A stretch of DNA of 64,000 nucleotides from a bacterium (lineage in GTDB: Bacteria > SZUA-79 > Acidulodesulfobacterales > Acidulodesulfobacteraceae). The stretch spans positions 105,359 to 169,358 of the forward strand of contig JAJZJW010000004.1 in NCBI GenBank assembly GCA_021809845.1, read 5' to 3'. Shown piece after piece: positions 49,939-57,838 of this stretch; within the stretch, counting starts at the first letter, position 1, and every line of letters begins with the position of its first letter. A model generated the notes under the pieces. It had not been told where the DNA came from, ran no database searches, and worked only from the letters and a program-made list of their open reading frames with translations. The position numbers and the translations under genes are program-made.

Positions 49939-50328
49939 ATGAAAAAAGGAATTACTGTTGTATTTATTGTTTTAGTAATAGTTTTCGGTTATATTACCGT
50001 CCGTGCTTTAACGGCTCCGGTTAAATTAAGCGCTGCTCAGTTAGGCGGTGAACTCATCCATTCTCATAAACCGGGGATTGATTGCTTTGCATGCCATACA
50101 ATAAACGGCAAAGGCGGCAACGTCGGACCCAATCTTTCAAAAGAAGGTCTTGCAAAACATTCTGTTAACTGGATTGAAGTGCAAATAAAGACGCCGGGAA
50201 AACATTTTAAACCTGGTTCTATGGTTAAAATAAACGGTAAAACTTTCATGGCTATTATGCCTGACCATAAAATGCTAAGCAAAAAAGAATTGTTTGAGCT
50301 TGCTTCTTATTTAGATTCTTTAAAATAA
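49939..50328 (+). CDS. Membrane-anchored monoheme c-type cytochrome
   Basis: The 129-aa protein has an uncleaved or cleavable N-terminal helix (residues 4-20). One heme site follows at Cys49-Cys52-His53 (CFACH), then GKGGNVGPNLS, the class I cytochrome c pattern. A Met-rich C-terminal segment (MAIMPDHKMLS) provides the sixth ligand. ELASYLDSL is the usual C-terminal helix. It acts on the periplasmic side. GGGGGAAAT precedes the ATG as ribosome-binding site. The electron partner is unknown. Confidence 0.88.
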   Translation: MKKGITVVFIVLVIVFGYITVRALTAPVKLSAAQLGGELIHSHKPGIDCFACHTINGKGGNVGPNLSKEGLAKHSVNWIEVQIKTPGKHFKPGSMVKINGKTFMAIMPDHKMLSKKELFELASYLDSLK

Positions 50329-50636
50329 TTAGCGCTAAATAACAAGCATTAAATATAATCGCTTAATAATTGCGCTTAATATTAAGTACTAAATAATTAG
50401 CGCTTATAATAACAAGTATTAAATAATAAGTGCTTAATAATTAGTAACGGGATAAGTAATGGTAATTGGATGAATAAAATAAAATAAAAATAAAATAAAT
50501 AGACAAGTAAATAATTAAGTAAATAATTAAATAGATAAGTAAATAGTTGAATAACAAGTTGTATGCAAGCAAATAAGAAACAATAAATTAGCAACAAAGA
50601 AAATGCAGGATTTGCTTGAATTTTAGAATAGTTAAT

Positions 50637-50676
50637 AATGAGGGGGTATATTTTAATTTATTCCCTCATTTTTTTC
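50637..50676. terminator. Strong intrinsic terminator
   Basis: AATGAGGG at 50637-50644 pairs with CCCTCATT at 50663-50670, followed by a run of T. The 8-bp stem with G/C core is among the most stable in this AT-rich region. It ends transcription from the cytochrome side just before the isc promoter, and the A/T flanks could make it work on both strands. Confidence 0.75.
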
Positions 50677-50681
50677 CAATA

Positions 50682-50725
50682 ATACTTGACTAATTTAGTA
50701 ATGTATGTTTTACTAATAATATAAT
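50682..50725 (+). promoter_or_regulatory. IscR type-1-like operator overlapping the isc promoter
   Basis: Positions 50682-50706 read ATACTTGACTAATTTAGT then AATGTAT. Against the IscR type-1 consensus (ATA-SYYGACT-RWWW-YAGTC-RRSTAT) I count 23 of 25 matches. The -35 hexamer TTGACT (50686-50691) lies inside the site. A -10 candidate is TTTACT at 50709-50714; a perfect TATAAT at 50720-50725 has poorer spacing. IscR with a [2Fe-2S] cluster represses promoters of this kind. No iscR gene lies in the window. Confidence 0.75.
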
Positions 50726-50755
50726 AAGTGTGCAGCGATAAATTAAAATTAAATT

Positions 50756-50935
50756 AAATGAGTTAAATAAATTAAATAAATAATAAGTTAAATAAATTAA
50801 ATTAAATGAGTTAAATAAATTAAATAAATAGTAAGTTAAATAAAATAAATTAAATGAGTTAAATAAATTAAATAAATAATAAGTTAAATAAAAAAGATTA
50901 AATGAATTAAATAAGTTAAATAAAAAAGATTAATA
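50756..50935. repeat. 48-bp tandem repeat, nearly four copies
   Basis: Copies begin with AAATGAGTTAAATAAATTAA at 50756, 50804 and 50852, with a diverged fourth starting AAATGAATTAAATAAG at 50900, an exact 48-bp period. The array lies between the IscR-type promoter and the iscS start, in the 5' leader. Confidence 0.9.
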
Positions 50936-50990
50936 TGTCAGTATATTTTTTACATGATTTCTGCTTGTTATTATTATTACGGAGGTAAAA

Positions 50991-52172
50991 TTGAAGACTA
51001 TAAATTTTGACCATTTTGCGGCAACAAAAATGAGAGACGAAGTAAAAGCGGCTATGGAGCCTTTTTTCACGGAGGAGTATGGCAATGCTCAAAGTATTCA
51101 TAATCTCGGTGATGCTCCAAGAGAGGCTTTAGATAAAGCGCGCAGTCAGGCGGCTTTGCTTTTCAACTGCGCTTCTAACGAAGTTATATTCACTTCAAGC
51201 GGTTCGGAATCTAACAATCTTGCTATAAAAGGCGTCGCTTTTGCACGTATGGCTCAAGGCAAACATATAATAGTTTCCAGCATAGAACATTTCAGCGTTT
51301 TAAACGCCGTTAAATCGCTTACAAAGCTTGGATTTGAGTTTACGGCTCTTTCAGTCGATAAAGACGGTTTTGTAAATCCTGACGACGTTAAAAAAGCTAT
51401 GAGAAAAGATACTATATTAGTTAGCGTAACGCATGCCTCTAACGAAATAGGAACTATTCAAAACATAAAAGCGATTTCAGAGGAGGTTCACAGTTTTGGC
51501 AACGGAGCATATATGCATACAGACGCTAATACTTCGTGCGGTTTCATTGAGACAGATGTTAAAGAGCTCGGAGTTGACATGCTTTCTGCAGCCCCTCACA
51601 GATTTTACGGACCAAAAGGGGTGGGTTTATTTTATCTAAAAAAAGGAATTCGTATAATGCCTCTGATAGACGGCGGAGTGCAGGAATTCGGAAGAAGGGC
51701 CGGAACGGAAAATGTTGCAGCCATAGCCGGGGCGGGTACTGCATGTGAACTTGCAAAGAATGAATTAAACAAAAGACGGGAACATCTTTTGCCTATCCAG
51801 AAACATGTTATAGATACAGTTTTATCATCGATTGACGAGGTTTATCTCAACGGCAGCAGGTCGAACAGACTTCCAAATAATGTAAATTTTGTCGTAAAAT
51901 ATATTGAAGGGGAATCTATGCTTATGTGGCTCAATAACAGCGGGATAATGGTTGCGAGCGGTTCAGCCTGCACTTCTAAAATACTCAAATCTTCCCATGT
52001 ATTGACGGCGATTGGTGTTGATGCGGCATTGGCACAGGGTTCACTGCTTATATCGCTAGGAGAAGACAACACCATGGAAGATGCTAAATATTTCACGGAA
52101 CAACTGCCTTCCATAGTGCAGAAATTAAGAGAAATGTCCCCGTTGTATGAAGAGGCTAAAAGTAGTAAATAA
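50991..52172 (+). CDS. iscS: IscS-like cysteine desulfurase with Arg replacing the PLP lysine
   Basis: A 393-aa class V aminotransferase-fold protein, collinear with IscS to its end (LREMSPLYE). The persulfide Cys is kept (Cys327 in GSACTSK), as is the PLP-stacking His100 (SIEHFSVL). The Schiff-base lysine position of SGHKxYGPKG is Arg204 (PHRFYGPKG). The Gln contacting PLP in DATQ is Thr (DANTS), and the substrate-carboxylate Arg of SIRFSLG is Leu (SLLISLG). It is therefore probably not a normal PLP desulfurase. The start is TTG at 50991, chosen because GGAGGT lies four bases upstream. IscU and TusA genes follow. Confidence 0.88.
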   Translation: MKTINFDHFAATKMRDEVKAAMEPFFTEEYGNAQSIHNLGDAPREALDKARSQAALLFNCASNEVIFTSSGSESNNLAIKGVAFARMAQGKHIIVSSIEHFSVLNAVKSLTKLGFEFTALSVDKDGFVNPDDVKKAMRKDTILVSVTHASNEIGTIQNIKAISEEVHSFGNGAYMHTDANTSCGFIETDVKELGVDMLSAAPHRFYGPKGVGLFYLKKGIRIMPLIDGGVQEFGRRAGTENVAAIAGAGTACELAKNELNKRREHLLPIQKHVIDTVLSSIDEVYLNGSRSNRLPNNVNFVVKYIEGESMLMWLNNSGIMVASGSACTSKILKSSHVLTAIGVDAALAQGSLLISLGEDNTMEDAKYFTEQLPSIVQKLREMSPLYEEAKSSK

Positions 52173-52289
52173 AAAAGGGTTAAGATTAAATTAAAATAGA
52201 TTAATAAATAAAATGAAGCAAACAAAAAGTGCAGAAATTAAGAGAAATGTCCCCGTTGTATGAAGAGGCTAAAAGTAGTAAATAAAAAA
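52115..52289. repeat. 62-bp perfect duplication of the iscS 3' end
   Basis: The last codons of iscS plus its stop and a poly-A (52115-52176) recur identically at 52228-52289, 113 bp downstream. The second copy is outside any gene and has no open context upstream. Identity over 62 bp in non-coding DNA implies a recent duplication. Confidence 0.92.
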
Positions 52290-52430
52290 AGGATTGATTT
52301 AGGTTAAACGGCTCAAAATTAAAGTAAATTAATAATTTATAATATTAATAAGGTATAAAAATAATTTAAATAAATAATTTAAATATAATTAATTTAATTA
52401 AAAAAATATAAAAAATAAGGAGAAATTAAT

Positions 52431-52877
52431 ATGCCGGTATATTCTGAAAAAGTAATGGATCACTTTCAGCATCCAAGAAATGTAGGTGAAATAACAGACG
52501 CCGATGGGATAGGCGAGCTAGGAAATCCCACCTGCGGCGATATAATGAAAATTTATATAAAGGTAAAAGATAATAAGATTGAGGACGTAAAGTTCAAAAC
52601 ATTCGGGTGTGGCGCTGCTGTTGCCACCAGTTCGATGGTTACAGAGTTAGTTAAAGGCAAAACGCTTGAGGAGGCTGAAAAAATATCAAATGCTGCAGTT
52701 GCGGAGGCTCTTGACGGATTACCTCCGGTAAAAATGCACTGTTCTAATTTAGCTGCTGACGCTCTTCATCTTGCAATAGAAGATTATAAATCTGTAAAAG
52801 CGGGTAAAGGTCATATTGCAAAAGTTGATACCTGTGACCATGAACATGAGGGCATAGACGAGTTGGAGCATGCTTAA
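52431..52877 (+). CDS. iscU: Fe-S cluster scaffold protein IscU/NifU-N
   Basis: A 148-aa scaffold with all three cluster cysteines: NPTCGD (with the conserved Asp), FGCGAA and MHCSNLA. YSEKVMDHFQHPRNVGE is the typical start. The LPPVK motif needed for HscA binding appears as GLPPVKMHC, although no hscA is in the window. It is preceded by an AAGGAG ribosome-binding site and partnered with the unusual IscS upstream. A His/Glu-rich tail ends the protein. Confidence 0.94.
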   Translation: MPVYSEKVMDHFQHPRNVGEITDADGIGELGNPTCGDIMKIYIKVKDNKIEDVKFKTFGCGAAVATSSMVTELVKGKTLEEAEKISNAAVAEALDGLPPVKMHCSNLAADALHLAIEDYKSVKAGKGHIAKVDTCDHEHEGIDELEHA

Positions 52878-52912
52878 TTTAATTTTAATTTAAAATTTAT
52901 CGAACATAAATT

Positions 52913-53137
52913 ATGAATTACGATTATGAACTAGATACATTCGGATTGAGCTGTCCTGTTCCTATAATGAAAGTAGCGGAAGAATTTAAAAGGATTCCGG
53001 ACGGCTCAGTTTTGAAGGTCGTTGCCTCAGATGAGGGCATAATTGAAGATTTAAAAAGTTATTGCAGAAAAACAGGTCATGAATTTCTTTCCTATGATGT
53101 AGCCGAACCGGAATACATCGTTTACGTAAAAAAATAA
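52913..53137 (+). CDS. tusA: TusA-family sulfur carrier
   Basis: A 74-aa SirA/TusA-like protein with the signature LDTFGLSCPVPIMK, the Cys in CPxP being the sulfur-carrying residue. The rest follows the usual beta-alpha-beta-alpha pattern (SVLKVVASDEGIIEDLKSYCRKTGHEFL). It lies 35 bp after iscU, suggesting it passes or receives sulfur in this unit. No tusBCD or tusE is in the window. Confidence 0.92.
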   Translation: MNYDYELDTFGLSCPVPIMKVAEEFKRIPDGSVLKVVASDEGIIEDLKSYCRKTGHEFLSYDVAEPEYIVYVKK

Positions 53138-53200
53138 TAAAAAAATATAAATATTATCAAATAGATATAAAAAAACTGTCAAATTGGCAGCAAATTAATA

Positions 53201-53519
53201 TTGACAATATAATAGCTTTGCGATATATATTATATAAATATATTCGTACAAACGAATAATCGCATATTACATCGATTTCTATTTAAATAATTAAATAATA
53301 AAATTTAGTTGTAATAAAACAAAAAGTTATAGAATAGACCAAAAATTACAGCAAAAAAAATTTAATATTGGCATTGAATAATCAAATATTATAATATTAC
53401 ATAGATTTCTATTAAAAATAAGTTATAATCTAACGCTAAATAATAGAATAAATAGAATAGACTCATAAATTAAAGCAAAAAGATTTAATATTGACATCGG
53501 CATCGATTTGCGATATAAA
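53201..53519 (+). promoter_or_regulatory. Three duplicated sigma-70 promoter modules
   Basis: TTGACA (53201) with a TATATA at 53224, TTGGCA (53368) with TATAAT at 53390, and TTGACA (53491) with TATAAA at 53514 all follow TTAATA. They are embedded in imperfect repeats sharing ATTACATxGATTTCTATT, AGAATAGAC and AATTAxAGCAAAA. The first and third also share TTTGCGATATA at the -10. Offsets are 167 and 123 bp. Three tandem promoters would give high or layered expression of the cytochrome-porin. Confidence 0.6.
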
Positions 53520-53739
53520 TAAAAAAATATGCTGCGTGTTTAATAAGCTAAAAATAAAAAAAGAATAAAAAAAAGAATAAAAAAAGATAGCTATTTCGGA
53601 TAATTTTGTTTAAATTACAGATAACATATTTACAAATAGAAATTAAGTGATATAATATTTTAAAAGATATTTTAAAAGATAATATTTTATACAGATGTTA
53701 ATGTAATTTTATTATATTTATATATTAATATTCTATATC

Positions 53740-53766
53740 GGAGGTGAAAATATTAATAAATCGTAA
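53740..53766 (+). other. Orphan Shine-Dalgarno followed by an ATT-initiated mini-ORF
   Basis: GGAGGTG at 53740-53746 is a full anti-16S match. Seven bases after GGAGG comes ATT (53752), then AAT AAA TCG TAA. No standard start codon is nearby. It may be a four-codon leader, a ribosome standby or mRNA-protecting site, or a decayed start. Confidence 0.35.
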
Positions 53767-53869
53767 GTATGTCTGTTTAAAGGTGTATTAAACCTGTAGT
53801 TATTAACTGTAATATATTAATGAAATGTTTTATTAAAATTAAATTTAATCATTAAGAGAGAGGAGAATT

Positions 53870-55324
53870 ATGAAAAAGCAACTTACAGTGTTTTTGATTG
53901 CTTTGTTTGTATTAGGGGTTTCTTTTGCAATTGTCCCTAAGAAAGCAAATGCAATTCCTGCTTTTGCGCAGAAATACCATTTTTCATGCGCAGTTTGCCA
54001 TACCGTATTTCCAAACTTAAACCCCTTCGGAAGAGCTTTCTGGAGAAACGGTTTCAGACTTCCCGGTACCAATGGAACGCCTGCAGATGCTACACAGATT
54101 ACAAAAGGTCTGTCATTGCCGAATCCATGGCCTATACCTGTAATGATTGAACCGATTATCGGTTATACGCATAACAGCAATGAAAATATTGCACCGCGTA
54201 CAGATGCATTTAGCGCAGAAGCTGATTTAGTTGCAGCCGGAGCATTTAAGGTTTATACTCCGTTTGCAAATTCTATTTCATTTTATGTTCATTATAATTC
54301 TTATACATCAACAGCTCAAAATCCACATCCCGCTCTTGCACAAAAACAGGTATTTGCCTCAATTAACGGTATCGGAAGCGGATTTGGAATTGCTCCGCAT
54401 TTGTTAAACTTAAAAATAGGTCAGGTGACTACTGCAAGTCCTTATTTTTACAGACAAATGCCGTTTTATAATATTTCTGGTCCTGTTGGCAACGGTCAGG
54501 GTTTAAATATCGGTTTTGACGGTGAAGCTGGTAACCTAATTCATGCCAGAAATGAAGGTTTAGCTTTATACGGTACCCCGGGTTATCATTTGTGGTACAA
54601 AGTTACAATGACAAATGACTCTGGAACCCCAGGTACTAATTATGCTGAGGGATTCAACTCTACCTATAGCGTAGCAAATGGTGAAGCTACCGGAAGCGGT
54701 ACTTCCAATGCAATGGAATATTCTTATCAATTAAAAGAATATTATCCTGTGCCAGTCGGTCAGTTAGAATTCGGCTACTATGGAGCAACAGTTGCAGAAC
54801 CGCTTCAAGTGAACAACGCTTCATGGACAGATAGAGTATCGGTTAACGGTCTTGACATAGATTTATCTAACGACATTTATGAACTCGGATTAACATGGAT
54901 GGAACAGAATGATTCCAATCCTTACGCTCCTAGCAATTATGTCGGCGGACCAAATGCATTTAACAATACAACCGCTATAAGTAATACTTCAAACGGTTAT
55001 TCAGACTTTGAAGTTTACGGAAGATATCTATTTCCGCAGATTGGTACCGGTTTGATGCTGACTGCTGATTATGCAACATACTCATGGTCGCATAAAGATA
55101 CGCAGGAAGCATTTAATGGTACGTTTAATACCAGCTGTTCAAATACCAATTTATATGGTGGAGGGTATCAAAACAACAATTGCATTAATGACGGTATAAA
55201 GGACGCATTTGCTTTACAAGCTGAATATAATTTAGCTTATAATGCTCATTTATATTTAGGATATACAATAACAAATCATACTCAGGACAATACACTTGAT
55301 TCAGGTCTTGACTTCGCATTCTAA
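53870..55324 (+). CDS. Outer-membrane cytochrome-porin fusion protein (Cyc2-like architecture)
   Basis: The 484-aa protein has a signal peptide ending ANA (about residue 28). A short monoheme domain follows with Cys40-Cys43-His44 (SCAVCHTVFPNLNPFGRAFWRNGF). The remaining 400 residues alternate short aromatic/hydrophilic strands ending in Phe (GLDFAF), the sign of an outer-membrane beta-barrel. The heme-plus-FGRxF segment before a barrel is the layout of Cyc2 iron oxidases and related porin cytochromes. A role in moving electrons across the outer membrane is inferred. A tight ribosome-binding site and strong terminator suggest high expression as a single gene. Confidence 0.8.
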   Translation: MKKQLTVFLIALFVLGVSFAIVPKKANAIPAFAQKYHFSCAVCHTVFPNLNPFGRAFWRNGFRLPGTNGTPADATQITKGLSLPNPWPIPVMIEPIIGYTHNSNENIAPRTDAFSAEADLVAAGAFKVYTPFANSISFYVHYNSYTSTAQNPHPALAQKQVFASINGIGSGFGIAPHLLNLKIGQVTTASPYFYRQMPFYNISGPVGNGQGLNIGFDGEAGNLIHARNEGLALYGTPGYHLWYKVTMTNDSGTPGTNYAEGFNSTYSVANGEATGSGTSNAMEYSYQLKEYYPVPVGQLEFGYYGATVAEPLQVNNASWTDRVSVNGLDIDLSNDIYELGLTWMEQNDSNPYAPSNYVGGPNAFNNTTAISNTSNGYSDFEVYGRYLFPQIGTGLMLTADYATYSWSHKDTQEAFNGTFNTSCSNTNLYGGGYQNNNCINDGIKDAFALQAEYNLAYNAHLYLGYTITNHTQDNTLDSGLDFAF

Positions 55325-55381
55325 TTTTGAAGTGCGAACGATTTGAAAGATATTGACTGAAATTGATAAAAACTGAAATTA

Positions 55382-55420
55382 AAAACGGAAAGGTTTATTT
55401 AAAGCCTTTCCGTTTTTTTT
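55382..55420 (+). terminator. Strong intrinsic terminator of the cytochrome-porin gene
   Basis: AAAACGGAAAGG (55382-55393) pairs perfectly with CCTTTCCGTTTT (55405-55416) over an 11-base loop and is followed by T4 more. The 12-bp stem with six G/C pairs makes it the clearest terminator in the window. Confidence 0.92.
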
Positions 55421-55626
55421 AATTGTAATTATAGAATTATAGATTAATCTAATTAATTGCACTTGATTATCTTTTATATTTACATCTTATCTTTTACTTC
55501 AGAATTTGAGAATGTAATAAACTAAATAAAAAATTACAAAAAATTAATTTGAACATTAAATGTTTGAGATGAAATTATTTAATTAAAATACTTTACTTTC
55601 CAGAAATATGATATAATAACCAAAAT

Positions 55627-55734
55627 ATGAAATATATATTTCAAATGAAAAAATTTGAAGAAATATCTGCTGATGAAAAATACGCTTCGGTGTTCGTTTG
55701 CATTAACCCCGCATTAAATTTTTTATCGTTTTGA
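55627..55734 (+). CDS. Doubtful small ORF, 35 aa
   Basis: ATG to TGA frame encoding MKYIFQMKKFEEISADEKYA and a short hydrophobic end. A TATAAT lies about 15 bp upstream of the ATG, but there is no ribosome-binding site. Composition is more protein-like than the surrounding DNA, so it could be the remnant of a gene or a leader ORF for the helicase. Weak support. Confidence 0.25.
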   Translation: MKYIFQMKKFEEISADEKYASVFVCINPALNFLSF

Positions 55735-56012
55735 CAGCTCGATTTTTATATTCTCATATATAATACAAAAGTAGGAAAGTGCTTAAAAAGCATAGTGAAA
55801 GCTTTATCTTTCACAGACCTGACAAAGTTAGCCGCAGTTGAAGAAGATGAATATTTTGAAATATTTTGAAATACGTAGTTAAATCTTTATCCTTCACTGA
55901 CCTAACAAAGTATTAGCATTTCCGAATTAACTATTAAACTATAGAATAGATATAGTGTCAAAACATATAACTATTTGATTTGTCAAAACAGTACCGGAGG
56001 TATTGAAAAAAA

Positions 56013-57755
56013 ATGATTAAAAACAGAAAGTACTACGTTCCAGAATTTGAAAAAAGATTTGAAAAAAATGCGGAATTTAAATTGAGTGCAGATGAAACTT
56101 TGCCCGATAACACGAGCAATTTAGATAAAAATAAAATAACTTTCGCAGAGTTAAACCTATCGCAGCCGATAATGCAAGCTATTTTTGATGCGGGTTATAC
56201 CACACCAACTGCTGTGCAGGCTAAGGCTATTCCGTTAATATTGGCAGGCGGTGACGTAATGGCTGGCGCTCAGACCGGTACAGGTAAAACTGCCGCTTTT
56301 ACCCTTCCGATATTACATCACTTAATGGAAAAGCCGCCGGTTGACAAATACCGTTCAGGATTTCCAAGGTGTTTAATACTGACCCCTACGCGCGAACTTG
56401 CAGCTCAGGTAGAAGAATCGGTTAAAAAATACGGAAAATATACTTCTCTCAAAACAATGGTTATGTACGGCGGTGTCAGTATATACACACAGATTAAATC
56501 TTTAAGAAGGCATATTGACATAGTCGTTTCTACACCAGGGCGTCTGCTTGACCATATAACACGAAAAACGCTTGATTTATCAGGTGTTGAAGTTCTGGTG
56601 CTCGATGAAGCAGACCGCATGTTAGATATGGGTTTTATACGGGATATTAAAAAAATTACAGCATTATTGCCTAAACAAAGGCAGAATTTGCTGTTATCGG
56701 CGACTTTTTCTGAAGAAATTAAATCTCTTTCTAAAAGTATATTAAATAAACCTGTATTCGTCGAGGTTACACGCAGAAATACCCCTTCTGAGCTTGTGGA
56801 ACAAAGCGTACATCTGGTGCAGCAGCGTCTTAAAAGCCATTTGCTTTCTCACATAATCAGGCATTATGATTGGAAACAGGTATTAGTATTCACCCGTACC
56901 AAAAACGGAGCTAATAAGCTTACTGAGAAGCTTCTATCTGACGGCATTTCGTCAGCAGCTATACATAGCAACAAAAGTCAGCCTGCCCGAACAAAAGCGT
57001 TGGCACAGTTTAAGAACGGTTCCCTTTCCGTACTTGTAGCCACAGACATAGTTTCACGCGGACTAGATATAGAACAGCTGCCGCACGTTGTTAATTTTGA
57101 ATTGCCAAATGTTGCCGAAGATTACATTCATCGCATTGGACGCACAGGTCGGGCAGGCAGTGCCGGCGCCGCAATTTCGTTAGTAGACAGAGAAGAGCTT
57201 CAATATCTTAAAGAAATTGAACGTGTTATTAAACGCGAGATTCCAAAAGTAGTATTTGACAGTTTTGTGCCGCCCGCTAACCTTCCGGCAGAAGTTCAAA
57301 ATTCATCGCAGCGCCATAACATGCAAAAACGAACTGCGAATGCAAATTTCACTTCTAACAGAACTAACAGCACAAATAATAGAACGGATGGTACTACTAG
57401 AACTGGCAGTAAAAATAATATAACTAACAGTACAAATAGTAGAATGGATGGTACTACCACTAGAACTTGTAGTACAAATAATAGAACTAATAATACAAAT
57501 AATAGAACCGGCAGTACAAATAATAGAACCGGCAGTACAAATAATAGAACTGACGACGGTACTGCTAGCGGCAATAATAATAGAAAAACATTTGCTAATA
57601 ATTTTACGACACATACAAGTGGAGCTGCTACACCGCGCACTTCAGGCTCTAGCACACGAAATCAATTATCGCGTTACGGTAAAAGTCAAAATACTCAGAA
57701 TACGAGGACTGCGCAATTTAAAACATCGCGTCCGTCAGGTAAAAGTTCTGATTAA
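56013..57755 (+). CDS. DEAD-box ATP-dependent RNA helicase (RhlE-like)
   Basis: The helicase core occupies residues 45-420. It has a Q motif (TPTAVQAKAIP), AQTGTGKTAAFT, PTRELAAQ, STPGRLLD, DEADRMLDMGF, SATFSEEI, ATDIVSRGLDI and HRIGRTGRAG. The order and spacing match RhlE. The C-terminal 130 residues are low-complexity Asn/Thr/Arg/Ser with tandem STNNRTG-type heptads (DNA 57360-57560), likely an RNA-binding tail. The TTG and ATT codons between the GGAGG site and ATG are out of frame or blocked, so ATG 56013 is the start. Confidence 0.92.
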   Translation: MIKNRKYYVPEFEKRFEKNAEFKLSADETLPDNTSNLDKNKITFAELNLSQPIMQAIFDAGYTTPTAVQAKAIPLILAGGDVMAGAQTGTGKTAAFTLPILHHLMEKPPVDKYRSGFPRCLILTPTRELAAQVEESVKKYGKYTSLKTMVMYGGVSIYTQIKSLRRHIDIVVSTPGRLLDHITRKTLDLSGVEVLVLDEADRMLDMGFIRDIKKITALLPKQRQNLLLSATFSEEIKSLSKSILNKPVFVEVTRRNTPSELVEQSVHLVQQRLKSHLLSHIIRHYDWKQVLVFTRTKNGANKLTEKLLSDGISSAAIHSNKSQPARTKALAQFKNGSLSVLVATDIVSRGLDIEQLPHVVNFELPNVAEDYIHRIGRTGRAGSAGAAISLVDREELQYLKEIERVIKREIPKVVFDSFVPPANLPAEVQNSSQRHNMQKRTANANFTSNRTNSTNNRTDGTTRTGSKNNITNSTNSRMDGTTTRTCSTNNRTNNTNNRTGSTNNRTGSTNNRTDDGTASGNNNRKTFANNFTTHTSGAATPRTSGSSTRNQLSRYGKSQNTQNTRTAQFKTSRPSGKSSD

Positions 57756-57838
57756 CTCAACCAACTATTTTTATTATTAGAGAATTATTATTTTTATTAT
57801 TAGAAAATTATAATGAACTTATTAAAATTATTTAAAAA

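Larger units (their letters stand above)
50329..50990. other. Regulatory gap between the cytochrome and iscS genes
   Basis: This 662-bp gap contains degenerate AAGTATTAAATAAT repeats (50340-50440), a strong terminator (50637-50676), an IscR-type operator and promoter (50682-50725), a four-copy 48-bp tandem repeat (50756-50935) and a GGAGGT ribosome-binding site (50981-50986). No gene is visible. Confidence 0.75.
53138..53869. other. 732-bp leader region of the cytochrome-porin gene
   Basis: There is no gene here apart from a possible four-codon leader. The left half (53201-53519) contains three repeated promoter modules. The right half holds AAAAGATATTTTAAAAGATA repeats around 53656-53690, a strong orphan ribosome-binding site (53740-53746) and the true ribosome-binding site AGAGAGGAG at about 53857. 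Confidence 0.65.
55325..56012. other. Gap between the cytochrome-porin and helicase genes
   Basis: 688 bp containing a strong terminator (55382-55420), a doubtful 35-codon ORF (55627-55734) and an imperfect repeat of about 32 bp. The repeat (CTTTATCTTTCACAGACCTGACAAAG at 55802 and CTTTATCCTTCACTGACCTAACAAAG at 55887) lies in the leader of the helicase gene. GGAGG at 55996 is the helicase ribosome-binding site. Confidence 0.6.

Noticed and set aside
55740..55800. Promoter TTGACA (55731) with TATAAT downstream
   Set aside because: Spacing between the hexamers is about 22 bp, outside the usable range.
57296..57780. Three long ORFs overlapping the helicase tail on both strands
   Set aside because: They are by-products of the heptad-repeat DNA in other frames and have valine- or serine-only composition.
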